Of a stretch of 32,769 bases of DNA, positions 7,482 through 14,685 are shown one piece after another (the stretch's first letter is position 1; every line of letters begins with the position of its first letter). This stretch comes from JBEKYD01 sp049509915. Lineage in GTDB: Bacteria; Acidobacteriota; Terriglobia; Bryobacterales; Bryobacteraceae. The notes under the pieces are model-generated. The model did no database searches. It saw only the letters and a program-made list of their open reading frames with translations, and had not been told where the DNA came from. Position numbers and translations under genes: made by a program. The stretch lies in assembly GCA_049509915.1 (NCBI GenBank), contig JBEKZL010000089.1, positions 1-32,769 on the forward strand, read 5' to 3'.

Positions 7482-8486
7482 CTATCTTCCGACTACGATC
7501 ATGTGAAAACTGTCGGGCAGGATCGGCGGGCGGGCTCTCTTGCCGGGTTGCGCGTCCGGAGCGGGCCCGTATTCGGCGGCCAACAGGTAAACGCGGTGGG
7601 TCTTCGAATCCACCGTCATGGTGCGGGCGCCGCGTTCGGTGGCGACGTTGTCGACGGTTTCATACTTGCCGCTGACTTGCTTGACGATGCTCAACGTTCC
7701 ATCGCCGCCGTTGGAACTGAATGCAAGGCCGAGGCCTGGATCGAATCCCGCACCGTCCGGCCCTGCCCCAATCGGCGGCGTGGCAACTACCTTGAACGTG
7801 GCGATGTCGGTGACCGCCATCATTTTGTTGGAGCAGACCGAGAAGAGTTTCCGGTTCTTTATGTCGATCGCGATGCCGGAGGGCGATTCGCAGGGAGCCA
7901 GCGACGCGTGCCGCAGCACGGCCGGATTGGCGGCGTCGATTTCAATGATCTCGCTTGAGTCTTCCAGGTTGGCATAGATTTTGCCGGTCCCGTCGGCGGC
8001 GCATTCTTCCGGTTTTCCGCCCAACGGGAAAGTCTTGATCACCTCATTGGTCTTGGGATCGATCGCCGTGGAATCGCTCGAACGGCCGTTGAAGGTGAAG
8101 ATGCGCTTGGTTTTCGGCTCGAAGCAGACCGAATCCGGATTCTGCCCGGTTTGCGGCTCGCCGACTTTGGCGAGTGTCTTCAGGTCGAATATGGTCACGC
8201 TGTTGGATTGCCCATTGGTGATGAAACCCTTCCCGAACTCGGACGCCACGGCGATGCCGTGTACGCCATGGAGTTGCGTAATCTGGCCGATCACCTTGCC
8301 GGCGGCGGTGTCGACCACCTCCACCAGCGTTCCATGCGATGCATACACGCGGCCGGACGCTGAATCCGCCGCCAGATAGTCCCAACCGCCGGTTCCTCCG
8401 ATCTTGATCTTGCCGGTTACCTTGAAGCCTTCGGCGGCAAACGCGGCACCTATCACCAGGATTGCCGCACACATTCGTTTCGTCAT
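7482..8486 (-). CDS. exported YVTN/YncE-like beta-propeller protein
   Basis: 334-residue protein with an N-terminal signal peptide (CAAILVIGAAFA) and repeated blades of about 40 residues of the YVTN/YncE type: GRVYASHGTLVEVVDTAAGKVIG, KGFITNGQSNSVTIFDLKTL and KRIFTFNGRSSDSTAIDPKT. It is likely periplasmic; such propellers act as binding or scaffold domains, and the ligand is unknown. AAGGAG nine to ten bases upstream supports ATG 8486. The gap from the intact stop of the RND gene (8505) is only 18 bases, and its ribosome binding site lies in that gap, so it should be the last gene of the efflux operon. A propeller in an RND operon is not standard and may be an accessory or sensor subunit. Confidence 0.85.
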   Translation of the reverse strand: MTKRMCAAILVIGAAFAAEGFKVTGKIKIGGTGGWDYLAADSASGRVYASHGTLVEVVDTAAGKVIGQITQLHGVHGIAVASEFGKGFITNGQSNSVTIFDLKTLAKVGEPQTGQNPDSVCFEPKTKRIFTFNGRSSDSTAIDPKTNEVIKTFPLGGKPEECAADGTGKIYANLEDSSEIIEIDAANPAVLRHASLAPCESPSGIAIDIKNRKLFSVCSNKMMAVTDIATFKVVATPPIGAGPDGAGFDPGLGLAFSSNGGDGTLSIVKQVSGKYETVDNVATERGARTMTVDSKTHRVYLLAAEYGPAPDAQPGKRARPPILPDSFHMIVVGR

Positions 8487-8504
8487 TGACTTACTCCTTT
8501 CGAT

Positions 8505-8618
8505 TCAGCTACGCCGTCCCAAATAGAAGCGGACGGCCGGTGTGACTACCAGAGACAGAACCATCGAGGCCAGAATGCCGCCGATCACCGCGATCGCCAG
8601 CGGTTGCAGCATTTGCGA
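8505..8618 (-). pseudogene. out-of-frame C-terminal remnant of the RND permease
   Basis: Read on the minus strand in the frame that results if one copy of the 26-bp repeat is removed, these 114 bases give SQMLQPLAIAVIGG and continue to a terminus ending FYLGRRS, followed by TGA at 8505-8507. This is the expected last helix of an RND permease. In the sequence as given it is not translated in frame with the rest of the gene. Confidence 0.8.
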
Positions 8619-11600
8619 ACCCGCCCCCACGGCGAAAGCCAGCGACCCGCCCCCACGGCGAAAGCCAGCGGAAGCATGCCCGCCACCGTCGCCAGCGCCG
8701 TCATCATGATCGGGCGCAGACGGCGCTCACCCGCGCGAATCATACTTTCTTCGGGCGGAACACCATCGGCGCGAAATCTCTGGTCCGCGTCCAGCAACAG
8801 AATTCCGTTTTTGGCGACAATGCCGACCACCATGATCAATCCCATGAACGAAGACAGGTTGAACGTGGTCCGGGTGATCAGCAGGGCGAGAAAGACTCCG
8901 CACGTGGACAGAAGCGCCGAAGAAAGTACTGCCATCGGCGCGGCGAAATCCCCGAATTCAAACAGCAGGACCATGAAGACAAGCACAATCGCCAGCACCA
9001 GCACAAAGACAAGGTCGCGAAACGATTTTTGCTGCTCGGCATATTGGCCGCCATACTCCACCCGTATGCTGGGAGGCAGATTCGACTCGGCCACGGCCTT
9101 CCGCACCTTGGCCATGCCGTCACCCAGGCTGATGCCCTCGAAGCGGGCCGTCACCTCTACCGCGCGCTGCAGGTTCTCGCGGATGATTTCGGTCTGCCCG
9201 GGGATCTCGGTCATGGTGGCGAGCGAGCCGATGGTGGCGGTCTTGCCGGATCCCGAAACCAGCAGCGTTTTCCGCATGCTGTCCAGGTCTCTGCGCGTCG
9301 AGGGCGGGAACTGCACGCGGATCGTGTACGACCGGGCGTTGAGAACCACCGGCGTCGAAGCCGGTTCTCCCTGCAACATAGCGCTCGCATCCAGTTCCAC
9401 TTCCTGCGGCGTGAAACCGGCGCGCGCCGTCACCATGGGATCGACGTCGAAGCTCACCGCCGTGCCGCTGGTGGTACTGTCGATGCCGTCTTCCACGTCG
9501 ACCACGCCGGGAACCTTCTTGATGGCGCTTGCCTCCACCGGCGCCCAGTGGCGCAACAGATCGCCATCTTCGGCAAACAGCTTGATCACCACCGGCTGGG
9601 GTGCGCTGGTGAGATCGCCGATCATATCCTGAAGCAATTGAGGAAACTCGACGTCCAGCACCGGCTCGGCCTCCGTGACCTTCGCGCGCACGGCGGCGAT
9701 CACCTGGTCGCCGCTTCTGGTTCGCTGGTTCTGGCCGGCCATGCCCAACCACCTCGACCAGAACGGCGCCATCGGCTTCAACTTGACGCTGATATCGCCC
9801 TGGTTTGCTTCGGTGACGGCCGCTAAGCCAAGCTGAAGACCCGTCCGCCGCGCGGTGCTGGCGACTTCCGGCGTCTGGCGCAGGATGGTTTCCACATGAC
9901 TGATGACGCGGTTGGTCTCCCGCAAAGACGAGCCCGGGGGCATCACGTAGTCCACGATGAACCCACCCTCGTCCATCGCGGGAAGCAGGTCCGATCCCGT
10001 GTGCGTATAGCAGAAATAGGCGCCCGCGATCAGAAGAATCGAGAAACCGGCAAGAGCCAGGGGATGTTCCAGCGTAAACCGCAGCGTGCGCTCATAGGTC
10101 CGCATCAGCCAGGGAGACACACTCTCATGCCTGGCCGCCTGGGACAATTCGGGTTTCCGGTCTCGCAGAAAATAGTGGCTCAGGGTTGGAGTCCAGGTGA
10201 GCGCCAATCCGAGAGAGGTCAGCAGCGCCATTCCGACGGTGATCGCCAGAGCGCGAAAGAACACTCCCGTGACTCCCGTAATGGAGATGAGCGGCAGGAA
10301 AACAACTATGGGCGTGATCGTGGAGCCTACCAGGGGAACCCGGATTTCTCGTATGGCGCTCCGAATCGCTTCCGCGCGCGATTGGCCCCGGTCACGATGC
10401 ATCACGATGTTTTCGACCACCACGATGGCATCGTCGATCACCAGTCCGACCGCGGCAGCCAGCCCGCCCAGGGTCATCAGGTTGAAGCTCTGGCCCAGGA
10501 TATGAAGCACGATGAAGGTGATGCCGATCGTCGCGGGAATCACCAGGCCGGCCACCAGCGACGTGCCGAAATCGCGTAAGAAAAGAACCATGATGAAGGA
10601 AGCCAGAATCAGTCCCAGCAGAATCGCGTCGCGAACGCTCGCGATCGACTCGTTTACCAGTTCCGATTGATCGTAGAAGGGACGAATGTCGATGCCGGGA
10701 GGCAGGTCCTTACTAAGATCGGCGATCTCGCGGTGAACCGCGTTGGCCACGTCGACCGTATTACTGGCAGGCTGGCGGTAGATATTGAGCAGCACCGCCG
10801 GCTTGCCGTTCGCGGTCACCACCGTATAGACCGGCATCACCGAATTGTCCACTGAGCCGATGTCGTGGATGTGTACGGGAGCGCCGGCGGGTGTGGTCTT
10901 GATGACAATATTCCCTATGTCGGCGATGCTCCGAGCCTGCCCGCTCATCAAAGTCAGTACTAACTGGTGGTTGGTTTCAATCAGGCCCGGCGAGTCGATC
11001 ATATTGCTGCGGCTGACCGCGTCCAGAATATTCGGAACGGTCACTCCGTTCTGGATCAACTTGGCGGGATCCGGCTGAATGCGAAACTCCGGTACCTGAC
11101 CGCCCTGCACCACTACCGACGACACACCCGCGGCGCGGTTGAGGCGCGGCTTGATGGTGTAGTTAGCCAATTCCCACAGAGCAGTTTGAGGAATTCGCTC
11201 GGACGTCATACTGTAACCCAACATCGGAAACGCGGCGAAAGTGAGGCGATTGGCGATCACTTTGGCGTTGGGAGGCAGCGTCGGCTGGATCCTCGCCAGC
11301 GCGGCGTTTACCAGTTCCAGGGTCTGGTACATGTCCACGTGCCAATCGAAAAACAGGTCGATCTCGGCGCTGCCGCGGCTGGTGATCGAAGTCACGTGAT
11401 CTAAGCCGGGAACCGTATTGACAGCCTCTTCCAGGGGTTCGGTGACCGTCACCAGCATCTGGTCGATCGGATAAACACCGACGTCGGCGCCAACCACAAT
11501 GCGCGGGAAATCGGTACTCGGGAAAACCGCCACCGGAATCGAAATCGCCAGGTACGCGCCTACCGCGACCAGGGTGAGGATGGCGAAGATGATCGGCTTG

Positions 11601-11671
11601 CCGTGGCGGGCGGTCCAGTGTGGCCGTTCCGCCTCCACGGCGCCGGCCGGAACTGTGAACGTATCGCTCAT
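8585..11671 (-). CDS. RND efflux permease (HAE1/CzcA type), C-terminus frameshifted
   Basis: Inner-membrane proton-driven resistance-nodulation-division pump of 1028 residues as read, the transporter of a tripartite efflux system. Seen in order: a first helix (PIIFAILTLVAVGAYLAI), periplasmic porter domain, helices 2-6 with the conserved GLVIDDAIVVVENI whose Asp pair is the proton relay, a second porter domain, and helices up to MMTALATVAGMLPLAFAVGAG. The expected last helix is lost, because a 26-bp tandem duplication (8619-8670) shifts the frame and adds 19 unrelated basic and Trp-rich residues before TGA 8585. Deleting one repeat restores a normal end at 8505. The ATG overlaps the stop of the fusion protein by four bases (ATGA), showing coupling. 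Drug or metal specificity is not decidable. The break may be real, reversible or an assembly error. Confidence 0.9.
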   Translation of the reverse strand: MSDTFTVPAGAVEAERPHWTARHGKPIIFAILTLVAVGAYLAISIPVAVFPSTDFPRIVVGADVGVYPIDQMLVTVTEPLEEAVNTVPGLDHVTSITSRGSAEIDLFFDWHVDMYQTLELVNAALARIQPTLPPNAKVIANRLTFAAFPMLGYSMTSERIPQTALWELANYTIKPRLNRAAGVSSVVVQGGQVPEFRIQPDPAKLIQNGVTVPNILDAVSRSNMIDSPGLIETNHQLVLTLMSGQARSIADIGNIVIKTTPAGAPVHIHDIGSVDNSVMPVYTVVTANGKPAVLLNIYRQPASNTVDVANAVHREIADLSKDLPPGIDIRPFYDQSELVNESIASVRDAILLGLILASFIMVLFLRDFGTSLVAGLVIPATIGITFIVLHILGQSFNLMTLGGLAAAVGLVIDDAIVVVENIVMHRDRGQSRAEAIRSAIREIRVPLVGSTITPIVVFLPLISITGVTGVFFRALAITVGMALLTSLGLALTWTPTLSHYFLRDRKPELSQAARHESVSPWLMRTYERTLRFTLEHPLALAGFSILLIAGAYFCYTHTGSDLLPAMDEGGFIVDYVMPPGSSLRETNRVISHVETILRQTPEVASTARRTGLQLGLAAVTEANQGDISVKLKPMAPFWSRWLGMAGQNQRTRSGDQVIAAVRAKVTEAEPVLDVEFPQLLQDMIGDLTSAPQPVVIKLFAEDGDLLRHWAPVEASAIKKVPGVVDVEDGIDSTTSGTAVSFDVDPMVTARAGFTPQEVELDASAMLQGEPASTPVVLNARSYTIRVQFPPSTRRDLDSMRKTLLVSGSGKTATIGSLATMTEIPGQTEIIRENLQRAVEVTARFEGISLGDGMAKVRKAVAESNLPPSIRVEYGGQYAEQQKSFRDLVFVLVLAIVLVFMVLLFEFGDFAAPMAVLSSALLSTCGVFLALLITRTTFNLSSFMGLIMVVGIVAKNGILLLDADQRFRADGVPPEESMIRAGERRLRPIMMTALATVAGMLPLAFAVGAGRWLSPWGRVRKCCNRWRSR
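8619..8670. repeat. 26-bp perfect tandem duplication inside the RND gene
   Basis: Copies at 8619-8644 and 8645-8670 are identical, beginning ACCCGCCCCCACGG and ending AAAGCCAGCG. 26 is not a multiple of three, so the second copy shifts the reading frame. Confidence 0.97.
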
Positions 11672-12999
11672 TTCCCCTCCGGCTTCGCCCCTTCCTTCTT
11701 CTGGGCGCCTTTCTGGTCCTTCGCTGCAGCGGGTGCTTCGGGCCCGTTTTCGTCCTCGTCCTCGTCAGTTTCCTCGACCGCCGTCGTCACCACTTTCACC
11801 TTCGTCTTGTCATCGAGTCCCATGCCGCCCACCACCACCACCTCTTCGCCCGGATTCGCGCCGCTCAGGATTTGCACCTGGTTGCCTTCACGCACACCGA
11901 GCTTCACAGCTCGCTGGTGTACCACCGAATCGGAGGATACGGTGAGGACGGCTTTACCTCCTTCGTCGCCCGGCAGAATCGCCGCCACAGGCACGACGGT
12001 GGCCGCTTTGTAGACTTCGGTCGCGATCGCGGCATGGATCGCGGTGCCGGGTTTGAGCCGTTCGCCGGGATTCTCGACCTGAATCCAGACTTGCACCGTC
12101 GTGGTGCTCGGGTCGGCCGCCGGGCTTACCACGGTCACTTTGCCTTCGACCTGTTCCTTCCTATCGGGCTGTGTGAGTGTCGCGGTTTGGCCCAATTTCA
12201 CAAAACCCGCTTCAGCCTGCGGCACGTTGACGCGCGCCACTACGCGCGAGATATCCATCACCGTAATCACCGGCGAGCCTGGAACGGGCATTTCTCCGGC
12301 ATTGACAGGCCGGTCGGCGACGATGCCCGACAACGGGCTGGTGATGCGCGTATAGACGACCTGCTGCTCTTGCGATTGCAAGTGCGCCTTGGCGGATTGA
12401 ACCTGCGCCGCCGCGGTCTTGATCTGTTCTTCCCGCGAAACCCCCTGCAGCGCTCGCAAATGTTCCTGCGCCTCGCGGAATTGGGTGTCGGCTTGCGAAT
12501 ACGCCAATTGACTTTCATCCACCTGGCGGCCGGCAAGAGCGCCTTGCTTCAGCAGTTCCCGGCGACTTTCCAAGACCTTGCGGGCGCTTTCGCGAGACTC
12601 TCGCGCGGCTTCCAGATCGGCTTCCGCCTTGGCGACGGCCTCCGGCACCGTCGCGCCCTCGGTCGCGCGCAGGTTCGATTCGGCCTGTTCGAGCACGCCT
12701 TTGCTTTCGGCCGCCGCATCCGCCAGGTCGCGGTTCTCGAGCACCGCCAGAAGCTGCCCCTGCTTCACGTGGTCGCCGCGATTGACGTAGAACTTCTGCA
12801 CCGGCGCTGCAATCTTGGGCATTATGCCGGCCTGGTCGATAGGGAAAAGAGCTCCGTCTCCGCCGACGACGCGGCGGATTGTGGCTTGCGTCACGGCGGT
12901 CACTTGCACTGGAGCGGGAGCTTTCTCGGCTTCAGGAGGCTGGCTGCAAGCCGCCAGAACCAGAAGCGGAAAAGTGACGAATGGGATAGGATGCCGCAT
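11668..12999 (-). CDS. RND periplasmic adaptor (membrane fusion) lipoprotein
   Basis: 443-residue HlyD/AcrA-type adaptor that links the RND permease to the outer-membrane channel. The start MRHPIPF gives a lipoprotein signal with lipobox LAAC (C18); a longer frame upstream overlaps the TolC gene and lacks a signal. A lipoyl/barrel half (VQKFYVNRGDHVKQGQLLAV) leads into a long Ala/Glu/Gln-rich alpha-hairpin at about residues 90-205, then the returning lipoyl half (ITSPLSGIVADRPVNAGEM) and beta-barrel and membrane-proximal domains. The last 40 residues are an unusual charged tail (EETDEDEDENG then Lys/Pro/Gly-rich). It begins four bases after the TolC stop and ends overlapping the RND start by four, so the three are one operon. 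Confidence 0.9.
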   Translation of the reverse strand: MRHPIPFVTFPLLVLAACSQPPEAEKAPAPVQVTAVTQATIRRVVGGDGALFPIDQAGIMPKIAAPVQKFYVNRGDHVKQGQLLAVLENRDLADAAAESKGVLEQAESNLRATEGATVPEAVAKAEADLEAARESRESARKVLESRRELLKQGALAGRQVDESQLAYSQADTQFREAQEHLRALQGVSREEQIKTAAAQVQSAKAHLQSQEQQVVYTRITSPLSGIVADRPVNAGEMPVPGSPVITVMDISRVVARVNVPQAEAGFVKLGQTATLTQPDRKEQVEGKVTVVSPAADPSTTTVQVWIQVENPGERLKPGTAIHAAIATEVYKAATVVPVAAILPGDEGGKAVLTVSSDSVVHQRAVKLGVREGNQVQILSGANPGEEVVVVGGMGLDDKTKVKVVTTAVEETDEDEDENGPEAPAAAKDQKGAQKKEGAKPEGK

Positions 13000-13003
13000 G
13001 ATC

Positions 13004-14374
13004 TCAGAAGGCTCCGGTAAGGGTTTGCAGATTGCCGATCGCAACCCGGTAGCGGACCAGGCCGTCGTCGTACGCGTTGCGGGCCTGGATAAAGACCGTC
13101 TGGGCATCCACCAACTCCAAAATAGTGGCTTCGCCGGCCTGGTACCGGAGCGTGTTCAGGCGCAGACTTTCGCTGCTCAGGTCGACGGCGCTGCGTAGCA
13201 GGTCGATTTCCTGGCGCGCGGCCTGCGCCTCGCCGGAATAGCCGCGCAGGTTTCTGACGAGCAGCCGCTGGGTCGCACTCAAGTCCACCTGGGCCTCGGC
13301 CCGCTTCAGTTCGGCCTCGCGTAGCTTGCTGCGCCGTACTCCCCAATCCCAAACGGGAATGTTCAAGCTGGCGGTAACGAAGTAGCCCAGGTTCGGCAGA
13401 GGGCCGGCTTCCTTATTGGAAGCAACCGTGCTCCGGAGCGCGAAAGCATTGGCTTCAATTCCGTAGACGGCGTCGACCGTTAATGTCGGCAGATAAGCCT
13501 GCCGCGCCAGTTTCACGTCCAGGCTGGCGCCTCCCACCGCCTGCATGGCTGCGCCCAGTGCGGGGTTCTCCCGCATGGCCATGCTCTCGATCTCGCCCCT
13601 GGTGGGCAGCGGCGGGGCCACGTCCAGGTCGTCGACTACCGAGAAGTTCTCGTCGAAATCGCGGAACAACAACACGGCAAGATCCAGGCGCGAGCTTTCC
13701 ACCCCGAGACTGGCCTCGCGGAGCGCCTGTTGTTGAGCGATTACCTGGAGTCGCGCTTTCACCACGTCGCTGTGCGCCACTTCGCGGCCATGTTCCAGTT
13801 GCTCGCTGATGGTGGAGGCGCGCTCGGCCTGATCGAGCGCCTGCTGCGCGGTGGCGTACTTTCGCTGTGCCACGATAAATGCATAGTAGCTTTTGGTGAC
13901 CGTAGCCGCCAGGCCGCGGCGGGCAATTTCCAGTTTGGCGCGTGCCAGCGCTTCGCCGGCCTCCGCCCGCTTGACCGCCGTGCCTTTCAGAGTGCCGGGC
14001 GACAAATCCTGGTGGACCACGGCCCAATCCCGGTACACGTGGACGCCGTCGTTGGTGACAAACCGGCTCTCGGCCAACTTACCGTTGCCCTGAGTGCCCA
14101 GGTATTCCGATCTTCCCGACAGCGACGGGTACATGCCCTCGCGCGCCTGCTTTCGATCCTCCGCTGCCGTCAGGGCGTCGCTGGCGGCGCCAAGAACGGA
14201 AGGATCGTTTTTCTCCGCCAGCGCCAGCGCGTCTTTCAAGGTAAGCGTCACTGGCGCCGGCGGTGGAGCGGCGGCGGTCTGCGCCAAAACCGGCGAGATG
14301 AAAACAATCAGTGCGAATGTCAGCCGGGAAACGCCGACGTTGGCGATACGGAACGGTGCGCTGTGCAGGCGCAT
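13004..14374 (-). CDS. TolC-family outer-membrane efflux channel
   Basis: 456-residue outer-membrane factor, the exit duct of the tripartite pump. A signal peptide (LTFALIVFISPVLAQ) precedes a Pro-rich linker and the typical start LTLKDALALAEKNDPSVLGA. Two repeated halves of long helices with outer-membrane strands follow, e.g. RKQAREGMYPSLSGRSEY in the first and DVKLARQAYLPTLTVDAVYG in the second, ending with the family-like LNTLRYQAGEATILELVDAQ. An AGGGGGAT four bases before the ATG is a good ribosome binding site. It is the first gene of the operon and lies behind the CTTAAG direct repeat and -10 element. Confidence 0.9.
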   Translation of the reverse strand: MRLHSAPFRIANVGVSRLTFALIVFISPVLAQTAAAPPPAPVTLTLKDALALAEKNDPSVLGAASDALTAAEDRKQAREGMYPSLSGRSEYLGTQGNGKLAESRFVTNDGVHVYRDWAVVHQDLSPGTLKGTAVKRAEAGEALARAKLEIARRGLAATVTKSYYAFIVAQRKYATAQQALDQAERASTISEQLEHGREVAHSDVVKARLQVIAQQQALREASLGVESSRLDLAVLLFRDFDENFSVVDDLDVAPPLPTRGEIESMAMRENPALGAAMQAVGGASLDVKLARQAYLPTLTVDAVYGIEANAFALRSTVASNKEAGPLPNLGYFVTASLNIPVWDWGVRRSKLREAELKRAEAQVDLSATQRLLVRNLRGYSGEAQAARQEIDLLRSAVDLSSESLRLNTLRYQAGEATILELVDAQTVFIQARNAYDDGLVRYRVAIGNLQTLTGAF

Positions 14375-14429
14375 GATCCCCCTTTTCCTACAGTCGTATT
14401 TTCAGCTCCTGCGGTGGCAGGCTGAAACG

Positions 14430-14435
14430 ATGGTA
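14430..14435 (-). promoter_or_regulatory. candidate -10 of the efflux operon
   Basis: Reads TACCAT on the minus strand (four of six to TATAAT), 10 bases downstream of the CTTAAG direct repeat and 55 bases before the TolC start codon. The spacing is what is expected if the repeat replaces a -35 element. Confidence 0.4.
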
Positions 14436-14445
14436 GAAACAGTAC

Positions 14446-14462
14446 CTTAAGATTGCCTTAAG
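14446..14462 (-). promoter_or_regulatory. CTTAAG-N5-CTTAAG direct repeat, candidate PmrA/OmpR-family box
   Basis: Two identical CTTAAG hexamers (14446-14451 and 14457-14462) with an 11-bp period, the helical-turn spacing used by OmpR/PhoB-type response regulators. The arrangement fits the known PmrA-box pattern YTTAAK-N5-YTTAAK. It overlaps the -35 position of the predicted efflux-operon promoter. No response regulator is encoded in the window. Confidence 0.5.
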
Positions 14463-14491
14463 AGACTGGGAGACCCTCTCGACACCGGTGC

Positions 14492-14548
14492 GCGTATGGT
14501 ACGCCGAGCGTCGGCAAGAGTGCCGACGCGGCACGCATGAGTGCGTGC
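14492..14548. repeat. three consecutive stem-loops in the divergent intergenic region
   Basis: Hairpin 1: GCGTA (14492-14496), loop TGG, TACGC (14500-14504). Hairpin 2: GCGTCGGCA (14508-14516), loop AGAG, perfect 9-bp complement to 14529. Hairpin 3: GCACGCA (14531-14537), loop TGAG, TGCGTGC (14542-14548). No T-run follows, so a simple intrinsic terminator is unlikely. Confidence 0.6.
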
Positions 14549-14594
14549 GCCACGGATGAAATTCGCGCTACTCTTATCGATGGGGGCGTAAGCG

Positions 14595-14600
14595 GATAAT
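14595..14600 (+). promoter_or_regulatory. weak candidate -10 for the 14686 unit
   Basis: GATAAT, five of six to the consensus, 85 bases before the start codon. No convincing -35 at 16-18 bases. Confidence 0.25.
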
Positions 14601-14685
14601 AAGATCGGCATGCGCGGTTGCGTCATGCCTATGAGGGCCGCGCGGCAAGGACCGACCCGGCCACGGCTGCCAAGGGAGAACCACG

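Larger units (their letters stand above)
14375..14685. other. divergent intergenic region (311 bases)
   Basis: No gene. It separates the efflux operon (minus) from the three-gene unit starting at 14686 (plus). It holds a response-regulator-like direct repeat and -10 for the minus strand, three consecutive hairpins, and a weak -10 for the plus strand, each listed separately. Confidence 0.7.
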
